This document shows, in pieces, positions 17,301-26,031 of a stretch of 64,000 nucleotides of DNA; position 1 is the stretch's first letter, and each line of letters starts with the position of its first letter. Source of the DNA: JAHBVL01 sp963712055 (GTDB lineage: Bacteria; Chloroflexota; Chloroflexia; Thermomicrobiales; UBA6265); the NCBI GenBank assembly GCA_963712055.1, contig CAVQGN010000004.1:124001-188000 (forward strand), written 5' to 3'. Made by a program: the position numbers and the translations under genes. The notes below the pieces were generated by a model. That model was given only the letters and a program-made list of their open reading frames with translations. It was not told the DNA's origin and made no database searches.

Positions 17301-18758
17301 TCAGGATGCCCAGCCGAGCAGGATAACGTCCGCAAGTGAGGTAATCGCCTGACCGGTCGCGAGATCGGTGATCGTTACCGTTCCCTGACGGCCTTCTCCG
17401 ATGGTATCGAAAACGGAAACCGCCAGACAACAACCGTTACGGGCTAACGCCCCGGCAGCAGCACCGGGCGATGTCGCAATGAGTGAAGCTACTCCGGTCG
17501 CGCCGTCGGTCAGCCAAAGCCTTCCGAGCGGCGGACTAATCGCCTGGATCAGATGAAAACGACCGTTTTCCGATGAAATGGGATTCACCGAATAGATATC
17601 GCTACTGTCCTGCGTCAAAAGCGACAGAGTTGTGCCGGTCCTTAGCTCGAGGCTGATGTAGGCGGCTCCCGGCGTGCCCGGCGCGCCATTCGCCGCCGCC
17701 GAAAAGAGCGCGAAATCCTGGACCAGCGAACCATCGAGGCGGTTCATCCCCGCCAGAGCGGGGAGGTCGGTCACCTTCCCGCTGGCCAGATCGACCACTG
17801 ACCAGGCATCGGCGCCGACATCGTCATGCCAGACGAGTATGGCCGAGCCATCGCTGGTCATCGAGATCGCGCGAGCGGCGTTTCCAAATTGACCGAGCTG
17901 TCGTGCATTCGACGAAGATTCCAGCAACCAAACCTCACCATTGTCGCTGTAAGCGAGGCGATCACCCGGGAAAAGGGTGAAGTTCATGAACGGCGATCCG
18001 GAAGCGATAATCTCGCGCGTGTCTGCTTGCAGGTCGAGGCGAACGATGTCTGTTCCACCGTCGGCACGCTTGCGGTGATAGAACACGGCTTCACCGTTTT
18101 CTGATGGAACTGCGGCGAGAACCGGATCCTTATCAACCGGAACGGGTGTTTGATCCGGAGCGAGGACGAGCAGAAAGGCTTGCTGACCGTCGGAAAACGT
18201 CAGCAATCGATCGCCCAGATCGATAGCGGCCGAGAGGACCCGAAACGATGGATCGTCGATGAGATCGCCGAGCAAGACGCTTTCACCCGTGCTGAGATCG
18301 ACGATCCACGCCTGCAGCGAGGTTTGATCGCCGAAGAGCGCGAATCGTTGACCCCGGTCTTGGACAAACTGGAAAGACTGCGGCGTGACGGCGCCCGGAG
18401 ATGCATGGGTGAAGTCGAGAGGAGTGACCGCGAGCGAATCCAGATCAATCAGCGCATAAAGACCGCCGAGCGATCGAATCAACGCGGTGCCGGCCAGCGT
18501 TGTCGGGGTCACCTGACCTGGTTGGTCGAATGGGACGGTGCCGAGGTCGTTGCCGTAGCGATCGACTAGCCGAATCGTGTTGTCGGTGAGGGGATGGCCA
18601 GGTGGCTGCGGGGCAACCGCGATGATTGGTCCTGGATTGTCGGTCTGATTCCGCGACGATGCCGACCCGACCACCAGCATCGAACTCATGATGGCGAGCA
18701 TCGTGATGATCCCTCGCCACCAGGTCGATCGAGTCGGTCGGGACGCCGCTTGTTTCAT
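17301..18758 (-). CDS. Secreted beta-propeller-like protein of unknown function
   Basis: A 485-residue protein with an N-terminal signal or anchor (WWRGIITMLAIMSSMLVVGSAS). The rest is made of repeated strands such as GGLYALIDLDSLAVTP, RLLTFSDGQQAFLLVLAP and SMTSDGSAILVWHDDVG, which look like propeller blades of the TolB/WD type. No catalytic motif is recognised. It lies 3 bases downstream of lysJ on the same strand and so is probably the last gene of the lysine operon, although nothing in it suggests amino-acid synthesis. Confidence 0.75.
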   Translation of the reverse strand: MKQAASRPTRSTWWRGIITMLAIMSSMLVVGSASSRNQTDNPGPIIAVAPQPPGHPLTDNTIRLVDRYGNDLGTVPFDQPGQVTPTTLAGTALIRSLGGLYALIDLDSLAVTPLDFTHASPGAVTPQSFQFVQDRGQRFALFGDQTSLQAWIVDLSTGESVLLGDLIDDPSFRVLSAAIDLGDRLLTFSDGQQAFLLVLAPDQTPVPVDKDPVLAAVPSENGEAVFYHRKRADGGTDIVRLDLQADTREIIASGSPFMNFTLFPGDRLAYSDNGEVWLLESSSNARQLGQFGNAARAISMTSDGSAILVWHDDVGADAWSVVDLASGKVTDLPALAGMNRLDGSLVQDFALFSAAANGAPGTPGAAYISLELRTGTTLSLLTQDSSDIYSVNPISSENGRFHLIQAISPPLGRLWLTDGATGVASLIATSPGAAAGALARNGCCLAVSVFDTIGEGRQGTVTITDLATGQAITSLADVILLGWAS

Positions 18759-18761
18759 GAG

Positions 18762-19946
18762 CTACTGGAACACATCTTCGAGTCCGTTCAGAAACTCGTC
18801 GACCTGTTCCTGTCCCCAGATCAGCGGTGGCAGCAAACGGAATACGACTGGACTGGCTGGAAGCACAAGAATGCCCCGTTCCTGCAATGCGCGCAGTGTC
18901 GGAGTCACCCTTTCCTTGAGCTCGACCCCGATCATTAGCCCGCGACCGCGGACCTGCCGCACCTTCGGACTGTCGATCCGTTCGATCCCGCCGATCAATT
19001 GATCGCCGATGTGGGTCGAGTTGGCATAGAGATCGCGTTTGCGCAGTGCACCGAGCGTGACGATCGCCGCGCGACAAGCGAGGGGATTCGCGCCGAAAGT
19101 GGTTCCGTGCGCTCCGGCCGGCATCGCTTCGGCGATCGGAGCCGTCACCGCCGTCACTCCGATCGGGAACCCGTTTCCGACTGCCTTGGCGGTGCAGATG
19201 ATGTCGGGGGTCACGTTCGCCGTGGCAATGGCGAACGGAGCACCGGTCCGAAATCCGGTCTGGATCTCGTCTGCGACCATCAACGCGTCGTGAGCCGTCG
19301 TCAGACGCCTGATCGCTTGCAGGTAGTCGTCTGAGGCCGGAAAAATCCCCGCTTCACCCTGGATCGGTTCGATGAACACCGCAGCTGTTTCGGCGTCGAT
19401 TTCGGCTTCGAGGGCTTCGATATCGTCGAAGGGCACATGCTCGACCGTGATCGGCATCGGTTCAAAGGGCTTGCGATATTTCGGATCGGCAGTCACTGCC
19501 AGCGCCCCGAGAGTGCGGCCGTGGTAGGCGCGTCGAGCGGCAATGATCTTCGAGCGCCCCGTGGCCGCGCGCACGAACTTGATCGCGGATTCGATCGCTT
19601 CCGCGCCGGAGTTGCTCAGAAAGATTTTGTCCACATCTGCCGGAAGATCGGCCGCGATCGCAGCCAATGCGGTGGCTCGCACATCGTTGTAGAAACTCTG
19701 GTGGCAGGTCGTCAGGGTGCCAAGTTGATCGGTGAGGGCTTCCTGATACTCCCGATCGGCATGCCCGAGCACCGCCACCCCGTAGTTGCTCATGGCGTCG
19801 AGATAGCGCCGACCCTCACTGTCGAAGAGGTAAGCGCCTTCGCCACGAACCAGCGCAATGTCACGCTTCGCGTAGAGAGGGAGTTGGCGGGTGGATTCGA
19901 TTTCCTGGATCAGTTCGAGTGACGACGTCATTCGTGGCGCTCCCAT
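18762..19946 (-). CDS. lysJ: [LysW]-aminoadipate/glutamate semialdehyde transaminase
   Basis: Class III PLP aminotransferase of the LysJ/ArgD group, making LysW-gamma-lysine or LysW-gamma-ornithine from the semialdehydes. The PLP lysine is in ICTAKAVGNGFPIG, preceded by MVADEIQTGFRTG. The N-terminal NYGVAVLGHADREYQEAL matches LysJ/ArgD proteins. At 394 residues the length is normal. The ATG at 19946 follows AAGGAA; another possible start lies at 19931. The context of lysZ, lysY, lysX and a LysW gene supports the carrier-bound substrate over free N-acetylornithine. Confidence 0.9.
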   Translation of the reverse strand: MGAPRMTSSLELIQEIESTRQLPLYAKRDIALVRGEGAYLFDSEGRRYLDAMSNYGVAVLGHADREYQEALTDQLGTLTTCHQSFYNDVRATALAAIAADLPADVDKIFLSNSGAEAIESAIKFVRAATGRSKIIAARRAYHGRTLGALAVTADPKYRKPFEPMPITVEHVPFDDIEALEAEIDAETAAVFIEPIQGEAGIFPASDDYLQAIRRLTTAHDALMVADEIQTGFRTGAPFAIATANVTPDIICTAKAVGNGFPIGVTAVTAPIAEAMPAGAHGTTFGANPLACRAAIVTLGALRKRDLYANSTHIGDQLIGGIERIDSPKVRQVRGRGLMIGVELKERVTPTLRALQERGILVLPASPVVFRLLPPLIWGQEQVDEFLNGLEDVFQ

Positions 19947-19983
19947 GCGTGGATTCCTTGCGCGTGCGACCGATTACCTGCGG

Positions 19984-20808
19984 TCAGGATAGGCTGGTTT
20001 GACTTCCTATAACAGTTCCGGCGCCGGCCAACGCGCGGCTAACCGGTGATTCGACACGACCGTCGGCGAAGATGACCCTGCCGATTCCCCCGTCGATCGC
20101 GTTCAATGCCGACTCGACCTTGACCTTCATTCTCCCCTCGGCGACGGCGAGAGCGGCCTCGCGGTCGGTTGTATCGATCCGAGTGATCAAGGTCGATTCA
20201 TCATGGCGATCGCGCAAGAGCCCGGGGGTGTCGGAGAAGAATAGGATCGCTTCGGCGCCGAGACCGATGGCGAGTTGAAGCGCCAGTTTATCGCCGTCGA
20301 CATTGATTGGAACGCCTTCCTCGATCGCAAGAGCAGGTGGTGTCAGAACTGGGAGATAGCCGGCGTCGAGCAGAAGCGACAGAAGCCGCGTGTCGACATC
20401 AGTGATGCTGCCTGCATGATCATCGCGCAGCACTTTCGCTTTGCCATCCTCGACGAATCGCATAACCGGTTTTCTCAGACCAGTTGCGATCCGGCCGTCA
20501 ATCCCGGAGAGCCCTACCGCGTTGACACCGGCTTGCTGCAGCCGTGCCACCAGCGTCTTGTTGACCTTACCGGTGTAGGTCATCAGCATAGCGTCCATGG
20601 TCTCGCGATCGGTGTAGCGACTCACCCTCCCTTTTTCGTTCGTTACCATTCGGGGCGGGGTGCCAAGGCGTTCGCTGAGACGGCTGAATTCCGCATTGCC
20701 GCCGTGAACCAGCAGAAATGGCTGGTCGATTTGGGCGAGATCGTCCGCGAAATGCCCGAAAGCCTCCTCGGTGATCCCAGCGCCGCCGCCGATCTTGATG
20801 ACATACAT
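19984..20808 (-). CDS. lysZ: [LysW]-aminoadipate/glutamate kinase
   Basis: Amino-acid kinase family member that phosphorylates the LysW-bound side-chain carboxylate. It opens MYVIKIGGGAGI with the nucleotide-binding GGG, carries LVHGGNAEFSRL, and has the GRVSRYTDRET signature that separates LysZ from N-acetylglutamate kinases. INVDGDKLALQLA and GRMKVKVESALNAI mark the C-terminal lobe. At 274 residues it fits. It starts 8 bases after the LLM oxidoreductase stop. Since it is the only such kinase in the window it may serve both the lysine and arginine branches. Confidence 0.92.
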   Translation of the reverse strand: MYVIKIGGGAGITEEAFGHFADDLAQIDQPFLLVHGGNAEFSRLSERLGTPPRMVTNEKGRVSRYTDRETMDAMLMTYTGKVNKTLVARLQQAGVNAVGLSGIDGRIATGLRKPVMRFVEDGKAKVLRDDHAGSITDVDTRLLSLLLDAGYLPVLTPPALAIEEGVPINVDGDKLALQLAIGLGAEAILFFSDTPGLLRDRHDESTLITRIDTTDREAALAVAEGRMKVKVESALNAIDGGIGRVIFADGRVESPVSRALAGAGTVIGSQTSLS

Positions 20809-20816
20809 GGCGTCGT

Positions 20817-21656
20817 CTACTCCTCTCCGGTTGGTTGCTCCAAATGCGGTGGCCCAGCGAGGATCCGCTCACGGACGGCCGCGAGATCATCGGCGATGTC
20901 CCAGGGAGATTCGACCCACCAGGTAGCTCCGGCCGCTGCTACATCCTGGACACGCATCAGCGACTCTGGTTTGTCTGGTGATGTTCGCCCTTCGATCACG
21001 ATGTCAAATCTCGTCCCGTGCGAAGCGGATTCGTTCGCGTGCTCACGGAGAACGGCGATCTCATCGGGCGAGAGCTCAGCCCATCCGCCCTCTTCCGTCT
21101 GTTTCGTCGGCAGGATGCCATCGTATTGAAACGCTCGCTGCAGCGATGGACCCGCTTTCCAGAGTGCGACAACCCAGATTGCGATGCCCGCACCGCCGAA
21201 CGGCGCCAAGTCACCATGTGGATTCGTCCAGTTGATCTGGTAGTGCTTTCCTGTGAACGTGAATGGTCTATTCTCCCAGAAGAGCCGCAAGAGTAGGAGC
21301 GACTCGTCGAGCAACTCCGCGCGGGTTCTGCGGTCGGTGACTTCGCCGACGTCAGCGAATCCAGTATCGAGTGCGCCCAACCCGACTGCGAGTACTGCCC
21401 GGCCATGGGAGAGCCGATCGAGTGTTGCGACTTCGGCCGCCAGTTTCCAGGGTCGACGTCGTGACGGCGGGGTCAAAAGGGTCCCCAGCCGGACATGCGT
21501 GGTCTGGGCCGCGATTGCTCCAAGCATGACCCATGGGTCGAGACCGTAAACGGTTTCCCACCCAAAAACGCCATCCCAGCCAGAAGCTTCAGCCAACAAG
21601 CCAAGTTCGACTACCTCGGGCGCGTCACCACCGGGGATCACAAATCCGAAGTTCAT
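20817..21656 (-). CDS. LLM-class flavin-dependent oxidoreductase
   Basis: Luciferase-like TIM-barrel protein of 279 residues that would use FMN or F420. The start is taken at the ATG at 21656 (MNFGFVIPGGDAPEVVELG), which follows GGAGGT; a longer frame upstream has no family support. Recognisable segments are LAEASGWDGVFGWE, VRLGTLLTPPSRRRPWKLA and VATLDRLSHGRAVLAVGLG. It sits 16 bases after lysY and 8 before lysZ, inside the lysine operon, but this family has no known step in that pathway. Substrate and cofactor are unknown. Confidence 0.88.
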   Translation of the reverse strand: MNFGFVIPGGDAPEVVELGLLAEASGWDGVFGWETVYGLDPWVMLGAIAAQTTHVRLGTLLTPPSRRRPWKLAAEVATLDRLSHGRAVLAVGLGALDTGFADVGEVTDRRTRAELLDESLLLLRLFWENRPFTFTGKHYQINWTNPHGDLAPFGGAGIAIWVVALWKAGPSLQRAFQYDGILPTKQTEEGGWAELSPDEIAVLREHANESASHGTRFDIVIEGRTSPDKPESLMRVQDVAAAGATWWVESPWDIADDLAAVRERILAGPPHLEQPTGEE

Positions 21657-21672
21657 CGAAGTGAGACCTCCA

Positions 21673-22737
21673 CTAGATCGGATGCAGGCCGGCGAAGTCA
21701 ATCGCAGTTTCTTCTGGAAGACCATAGCGAACGTTGAACGATTGCACCGCCTGTCCAGCTGCGCCTTTCATGAGATTATCGAGTGCGGCCATGACCACCA
21801 CCCGTTTCGAGTGAGGATCGCGTTCGAAACCGACATCGCAGTAGTTCGAACCTGAGAGGATCTTTGGTTCGGGAAACCGATGGATCCCACTCGATTCCTT
21901 GACGACCCGCATGAACGGTTCGTCCTTGTAGGCTTGGCGGTAAACCGCCCAGACCTCTTTTTCGCTCATCGGCTCATTGAGGTAGACATGCGACGTTGCG
22001 AGGATACCGCGCACGGCTTCGATCGAGGTGGCCGAAAACGCGATCTCCGGCGTCTTTCCGTCGAAGGTCAGCTCCTGGATGATTTCGGCGCTATGGCGAT
22101 GTCCGGTTGGCTTGAATGGGCGAATGACCCCAGACCGCTCCGGGTGATGCGAAGCGAGCCCAGGCGCGCCGCCGGCTCCAGACGAACCGGTCTTGGCTTC
22201 GATCACGGTCGGATAGTTGAGATCGACAACGCCGGCCTGGAAGAGGGGATAGAGTCCGAGAATCGATGTGGTCGCCATGCAACCCGCGCTCGAGATAAGA
22301 TCCGACGTTCGGATCGCCTCGCGATGCAGCTCGGGAATGCCATAAACGAACGACGTCAGCAGTTCCGGCAAATCATGCTCGTGGCTGTACCAGGTCGGAT
22401 AACCCGCCGGATCGTTCAAGCGGAAATCAGCGCTGAGATCGATGACGACCGGAGCGAGTTCGCGCAGGCTCACCATTTTCCCCATCGAAACACCATGCGG
22501 CAGCGCGACGAATATGACATCGCACGATTCGAGTTTGTCGCTGGCGATGAATTTGAGTTGGGTCCGTTTGCGCAGATTTGGGTGACTCGAATGGACAAAC
22601 TTACCAGCTAATCGCTCGGATGTGACCTGGTTGAGATCGACATGCGGATGACTGAGCAGCAGTCGCACGAGTTCACCGCCGGCGTACCCTGAACCGCCGA
22701 CAATGGCGGCTGACAGTTTCTGGTTTGATGACTCCAT
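21673..22737 (-). CDS. lysY: [LysW]-aminoadipyl/glutamyl phosphate reductase
   Basis: ArgC/LysY-family NADPH-dependent reductase. The nucleotide-binding motif is AAIVGGSGYAGGELVRLLL near the start, and the catalytic Cys is in SSAGCMATTSILGLYPL. Its GIPELHREAI and TGHRHSAEIIQEL segments fit the LysY branch. The ATG at 22737 is preferred because it follows GAGAGG and places the Rossmann motif close to the N-terminus. An ATG at 22770 overlapping the lysX stop (ATGA) would add 11 residues and would couple it to lysX. It is the second gene of the lysine operon. Confidence 0.92.
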   Translation of the reverse strand: MESSNQKLSAAIVGGSGYAGGELVRLLLSHPHVDLNQVTSERLAGKFVHSSHPNLRKRTQLKFIASDKLESCDVIFVALPHGVSMGKMVSLRELAPVVIDLSADFRLNDPAGYPTWYSHEHDLPELLTSFVYGIPELHREAIRTSDLISSAGCMATTSILGLYPLFQAGVVDLNYPTVIEAKTGSSGAGGAPGLASHHPERSGVIRPFKPTGHRHSAEIIQELTFDGKTPEIAFSATSIEAVRGILATSHVYLNEPMSEKEVWAVYRQAYKDEPFMRVVKESSGIHRFPEPKILSGSNYCDVGFERDPHSKRVVVMAALDNLMKGAAGQAVQSFNVRYGLPEETAIDFAGLHPI

Positions 22738-22766
22738 GATTTTCCTCTCTTCGAACGATGATTCGG

Positions 22767-23660
22767 TCATGATGCGACGGTTTGGGCAGCGCTTGCGAAA
22801 GGCTGTGGCCCATGACGACCGACATTGATCACGTAGTCGATGATCCTCGCCGGGATATCCACACCGGTGGTATCAATACTGTTGCGAAATTCCATCGTGT
22901 AGTTGACCTCGTTGACGAGCAACCCGCGCTCACTTTCGAGGAGATCGATAGCGACGATGCCACCACCGACCGCGGTTGCCGCCGCGCGAGAGACCTCCTC
23001 GATTTCCGGGGTCACTGGACAGTTGGTGGCGGCTCCACCCCTGGCCGTGTTCGTGATCCAGTGGGGGGAGGTCCGATAGATCGCGCAGATCGTTTCGCCG
23101 CCGACCACGAATGAACGGATATCGCGCCCAGGTTTGTCGACGTATTCCTGGATATAGAACGCGCCATGGTGAAACGAACCGAGCGTCACTTTATGTTCGA
23201 GGATCGCCTCGGCGGCATCGCGGTCGTTGATCTTCGAAAGGAGCCGTCCCCAGGACCCGACTGCTGGTTTCATCACAACCGGATAGCCAAGCGATTCGAT
23301 CGCCTGCAGCGCCGATTCCGGAGTAAATGCGATCAGCGTCCGCGGTGAAGGGACACCGTTGCGCTCCAGCGCGGTTGTGGTGAGCATTTTGTCGCCGCAG
23401 ATATTCGCGACCTCATACATGTTGACGGAAGGGACTCCCCAGTCATTGATGATCTTGAGCGTATAGAGAGCCCGCAGATGATTGATCGCCCGTTCCAAAA
23501 CGACATCGACCGCGATATTGGGTTTGCCGATATCGAGAACCATGTCGCGATCATCGAGGCGCTCGACGATCACATTGCGGCGGTCAAGTTCGGCGAGGAG
23601 GAGTTTTTCCTCCACCCGCACCCGGGACATCAATATTCCAACGGTCAATGGCGCTGCCAC
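22767..23660 (-). CDS. lysX: LysW-aminoadipate ligase LysX (first paralogue)
   Basis: ATP-grasp enzyme of the RimK/LysX family that joins the amino group of 2-aminoadipate to the C-terminal Glu of LysW. The GTG at 23660 is taken as start, after GGAAGG, giving 297 residues. ATP-grasp landmarks are PVVMKPAVGSWGRLLSK, GAFYIQEYVDKPGRDIR and the metal-binding VNEVNYTMEFRNS, the last very like the Thermus LysX C-terminus as I recall it. It is directly preceded by a T-box leader whose apparent specifier is a Lys codon, which supports the lysine rather than the arginine branch. Confidence 0.88.
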   Translation of the reverse strand: MAAPLTVGILMSRVRVEEKLLLAELDRRNVIVERLDDRDMVLDIGKPNIAVDVVLERAINHLRALYTLKIINDWGVPSVNMYEVANICGDKMLTTTALERNGVPSPRTLIAFTPESALQAIESLGYPVVMKPAVGSWGRLLSKINDRDAAEAILEHKVTLGSFHHGAFYIQEYVDKPGRDIRSFVVGGETICAIYRTSPHWITNTARGGAATNCPVTPEIEEVSRAAATAVGGGIVAIDLLESERGLLVNEVNYTMEFRNSIDTTGVDIPARIIDYVINVGRHGPQPFASAAQTVAS

Positions 23661-23701
23661 GGTGCATTTCCTTCCAGACGGATTGCGGTTCGAGCACAAG
23701 A

Positions 23702-23966
23702 AGACCCTTCGTCCAAAGGACGGAGGGTCTCGCTCCGTGGTACCACCTTTGTTCGCCGACCCTATCCGGTCAGCCTCGTGAGAGCATCATGATGCTCTCG
23801 GCGCGATAACGGGCGCTCCCGACTGGTTCTACTCTGGTCTCCAGAGACCGTTTCTTCCAGTGACTCGCGGGTCTTGATCGTGGCAGCGGATGCCGCGGAA
23901 CTCGCACCTGATGTCCGCTCTCTGGGGTTCCGTTCTGCTCGATCCTGTCCCGGTCGATGCCGTTCA
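23702..23966 (-). promoter_or_regulatory. T-box riboswitch ahead of lysX, apparent Lys specifier, transcriptional type
   Basis: Read on the minus strand, the T-box core GGTGGTACCACGGAGC lies at 23747-23732. An antiterminator can form from AAAGG and ACGGAG pairing with CTCCGT and CCTTT. The competing intrinsic terminator AGACCCTCCGTCC / GGACGAAGGGTCT spans 23730-23702 and is followed by TCTT. A perfect stem (23780-23799) fits stem III. Stem I runs from about 23955, with AGAGAG and GGTG distal motifs; its internal loop reads GATC-AAG-A-CCCG, placing specifier AAG (Lys) at 23875-23873. The T-box is certain; the specifier assignment is an inference. Confidence 0.92.
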
Positions 23967-23972
23967 GGTCTG

Positions 23973-24001
23973 AGGTTATGAAGAGTTACGGAGTCTGTCA
24001 A
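23973..24001 (-). promoter_or_regulatory. Candidate sigma-70 promoter for the lysX T-box leader
   Basis: On the minus strand a perfect TTGACA (24001-23996) is followed after 17 bases by TAACCT (23978-23973). It lies 16 bases after the argX stop and about 10 bases before the leader would begin, exactly where an independent lysine-operon promoter is needed. Confidence 0.6.
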
Positions 24002-24016
24002 CTCCCGATCGCGAAA

Positions 24017-24961
24017 TCAGTCGCCAGCCAAGACCTCCCGTCGCTCGCGTCGGGCTGATTTAGCGACCCGAATCGCTTCCTCGACGATCTCCGCGGCAAT
24101 GTCGACGGACGTGGTCGCGCGGAGCCCATGGAACTCGCCGCCGGTGTTGACCTCGACCACTGAATAGCCATCGAACGTTTCGATCAGGTCGACCCCGGCG
24201 ATCTGGGCGCCAACCGCTTCGCAGGATTTCAACGTGAGTTCCTCGATCTGCGGCGTGATCGGGCAGGCATGCGAGGTTGCGCCTCGAGCCGTATTGGTAA
24301 TCCAGTGATCGGACGAACGATAGGATGCGGCGAGGACCCGCTCACCAACAACGAAAACGCGGATATCGCGCCCGGGCTTTTCGAGAAACTGCTGAACATA
24401 AAAGATGCCATGATGAAACGAACCGAGTTGGGTTTTTTGCTCGAGAATCACCCGTGCCTGTTCCGGTCCATTCACCTTTGACAGTAATCGTCCCCACGAC
24501 CCGGTGACCGGTTTCATCACCACCGGGTATCCGAGCGTTTCACAGGCTTCCAGTCCTGATTCAACCGAGTAGGCAAGGAGGGTATGCGGCGTCGTGATGT
24601 TGGCAGCCCCAAGAGCGAGACTGCAGAGCGCTTTGTCGTCGCAAATGAAGGTTGCCGATGAGCGATTGATGGTGGGTACCCCCCAAGTTTCGAGAGCACG
24701 CAGCGTGTACATCGCTCGTGAGTGGGCGACAGCGCGATCGAGAACCACGTCGTAACTCATGTCGGATCGCGAAGGATCGGAGGTGGAGATATCGAGGACG
24801 ATCTTCCGGTCGAAGATCGGTTCGATCATGACACCACGTGCACGCCCGGCGGCCAAAATCAGTTTTTCCTCTTCCCGCAGATGAGAAACGAGGACACCGA
24901 TTCGAATCGGGTGGTCATTGTGCGCTATTGAAGCGCCGGTGCCATTGGATGATAAGGTCAC
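24017..24961 (-). CDS. argX: LysW-amino acid ligase, second paralogue, probably ArgX
   Basis: ATP-grasp ligase of the LysX/ArgX family, 314 residues from a GTG at 24961 that overlaps the lysK stop (GTGA). Landmarks are PVVMKPVTGSWGRLLSK, GIFYVQQFLEKPGRDIR and VVEVNTGGEFHGL. It shares most active-site segments with the lysX product but differs at the substrate-facing EVNTGGEFHG segment. Lying at the end of the operon behind the Arg-type T-box with argF, it most likely attaches glutamate to LysW for arginine synthesis. The ArgX name rests on operon logic, not on a sequence test. Confidence 0.8.
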   Translation of the reverse strand: MTLSSNGTGASIAHNDHPIRIGVLVSHLREEEKLILAAGRARGVMIEPIFDRKIVLDISTSDPSRSDMSYDVVLDRAVAHSRAMYTLRALETWGVPTINRSSATFICDDKALCSLALGAANITTPHTLLAYSVESGLEACETLGYPVVMKPVTGSWGRLLSKVNGPEQARVILEQKTQLGSFHHGIFYVQQFLEKPGRDIRVFVVGERVLAASYRSSDHWITNTARGATSHACPITPQIEELTLKSCEAVGAQIAGVDLIETFDGYSVVEVNTGGEFHGLRATTSVDIAAEIVEEAIRVAKSARRERREVLAGD

Positions 24962-26031
24962 AGACTTCCCAGCACTCCTTCCAGAACCGCGATACTGGTG
25001 AGGTACTCGGCAATCACGATGTGCTCCTCGGGTGTGTGATCGAGCGAAGAATCGCCCGGTCCGTAGGCCACGATCGGGCACTGCCAGATCGGGCCGACCA
25101 CATTCATGTCCGAAGTACCGAGTTTTTTCGTGAAGCGTGGATTCCCTCCGGCTGCTCGAATCTCCCGCAAAAAGGGTGTGACCAATTTCGTTCGCTTGCT
25201 TGATTCGTAGCCCTCTTGAACACCATGGAGGACGATGTCGCCTGCGCCTCGATGACGGTCGATGAGTTCGATGATCTGCGCCGACGGAATCGCGGGCGGC
25301 AAACGCAATCCAATCGACAACACCGCCGTGTCATAGAGTCCGTCTGACGTCGTATTGAACGATCGCAAGGATGACCCGACCGCAGCAAAACCGGTCGCTT
25401 CGTCGTTCAGTACAGCCAGGGCTTTCATCAACCGCGACCAGAACGCGACCGCTTGTTCCGCAACAGAGTCGCCTGGACCGGCGGTATGCCGCGCTGCTTG
25501 GCGCAGGTGATATTCGAAAGAAACCGTGCCCCGGTAGCCGAGGCACACGGCGTCCCAGCCGCTCGGTTCGCCGATGATGCAATAGTCCGGTGCGGGCCAG
25601 GTCGCGACTTCGTTCGCGCCGATCGAACCGATTGCTTCCTCGCCGACCGCGCCAACGACGGTGATCCGGTTCTGTTCGCCGGCTGCTCGCGCGGCGGCCA
25701 TCACGAAGGCAGCGAGAGGACCCTTGGCGTCAACCGCGCCACGACCGTGGAGGAGACCGTCCTCGATCCGAACTGGGATCGCACCGGGAACCGTATCGAT
25801 ATGGCCAAGCAGAACGACCTCCGTCGAACCTGAACCAATCGAGCCTACTGCGTTGCCGACTCGGTCGATATGCGCTTTGAACCCGAGCGCATTCATGGCA
25901 TCTACCAGATAGCCGACCGCGTCGTGCTCGTCGCGACTGAAACTCGGAATCGCGACCAGTCCCTCGAGAAGACCGACCGCGCTCTCGTCGCTCGTGTTCA
26001 ATGTGGACCGCTCAGACACTGAGTATGACAT
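24958..26031 (-). CDS. lysK: [LysW]-lysine/ornithine hydrolase
   Basis: M20-family metallopeptidase that releases lysine or ornithine from LysW at the end of the carrier-bound pathway. The start is placed at the ATG at 26031 (MSYSVSERSTLN), inside the end of the upstream gene; the longer open frame upstream is unrelated. Metal ligands are visible in LLGHIDTVPG, RGAVDAKGP and GAVGEEAIGS, with YCIIGEPSGWD and a C-terminal DHTPEEHI histidine. At 357 residues it is of usual length. It is the only such hydrolase here and would serve both branches. Confidence 0.9.
   Translation of the reverse strand: MSYSVSERSTLNTSDESAVGLLEGLVAIPSFSRDEHDAVGYLVDAMNALGFKAHIDRVGNAVGSIGSGSTEVVLLGHIDTVPGAIPVRIEDGLLHGRGAVDAKGPLAAFVMAAARAAGEQNRITVVGAVGEEAIGSIGANEVATWPAPDYCIIGEPSGWDAVCLGYRGTVSFEYHLRQAARHTAGPGDSVAEQAVAFWSRLMKALAVLNDEATGFAAVGSSLRSFNTTSDGLYDTAVLSIGLRLPPAIPSAQIIELIDRHRGAGDIVLHGVQEGYESSKRTKLVTPFLREIRAAGGNPRFTKKLGTSDMNVVGPIWQCPIVAYGPGDSSLDHTPEEHIVIAEYLTSIAVLEGVLGSL

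Noticed and set aside
23780..23799. Perfect 20-base palindrome considered as a repressor operator
   Set aside because: It lies inside the lysX T-box leader between stem I and the antiterminator, where stem III is expected, so an RNA stem explains it better.
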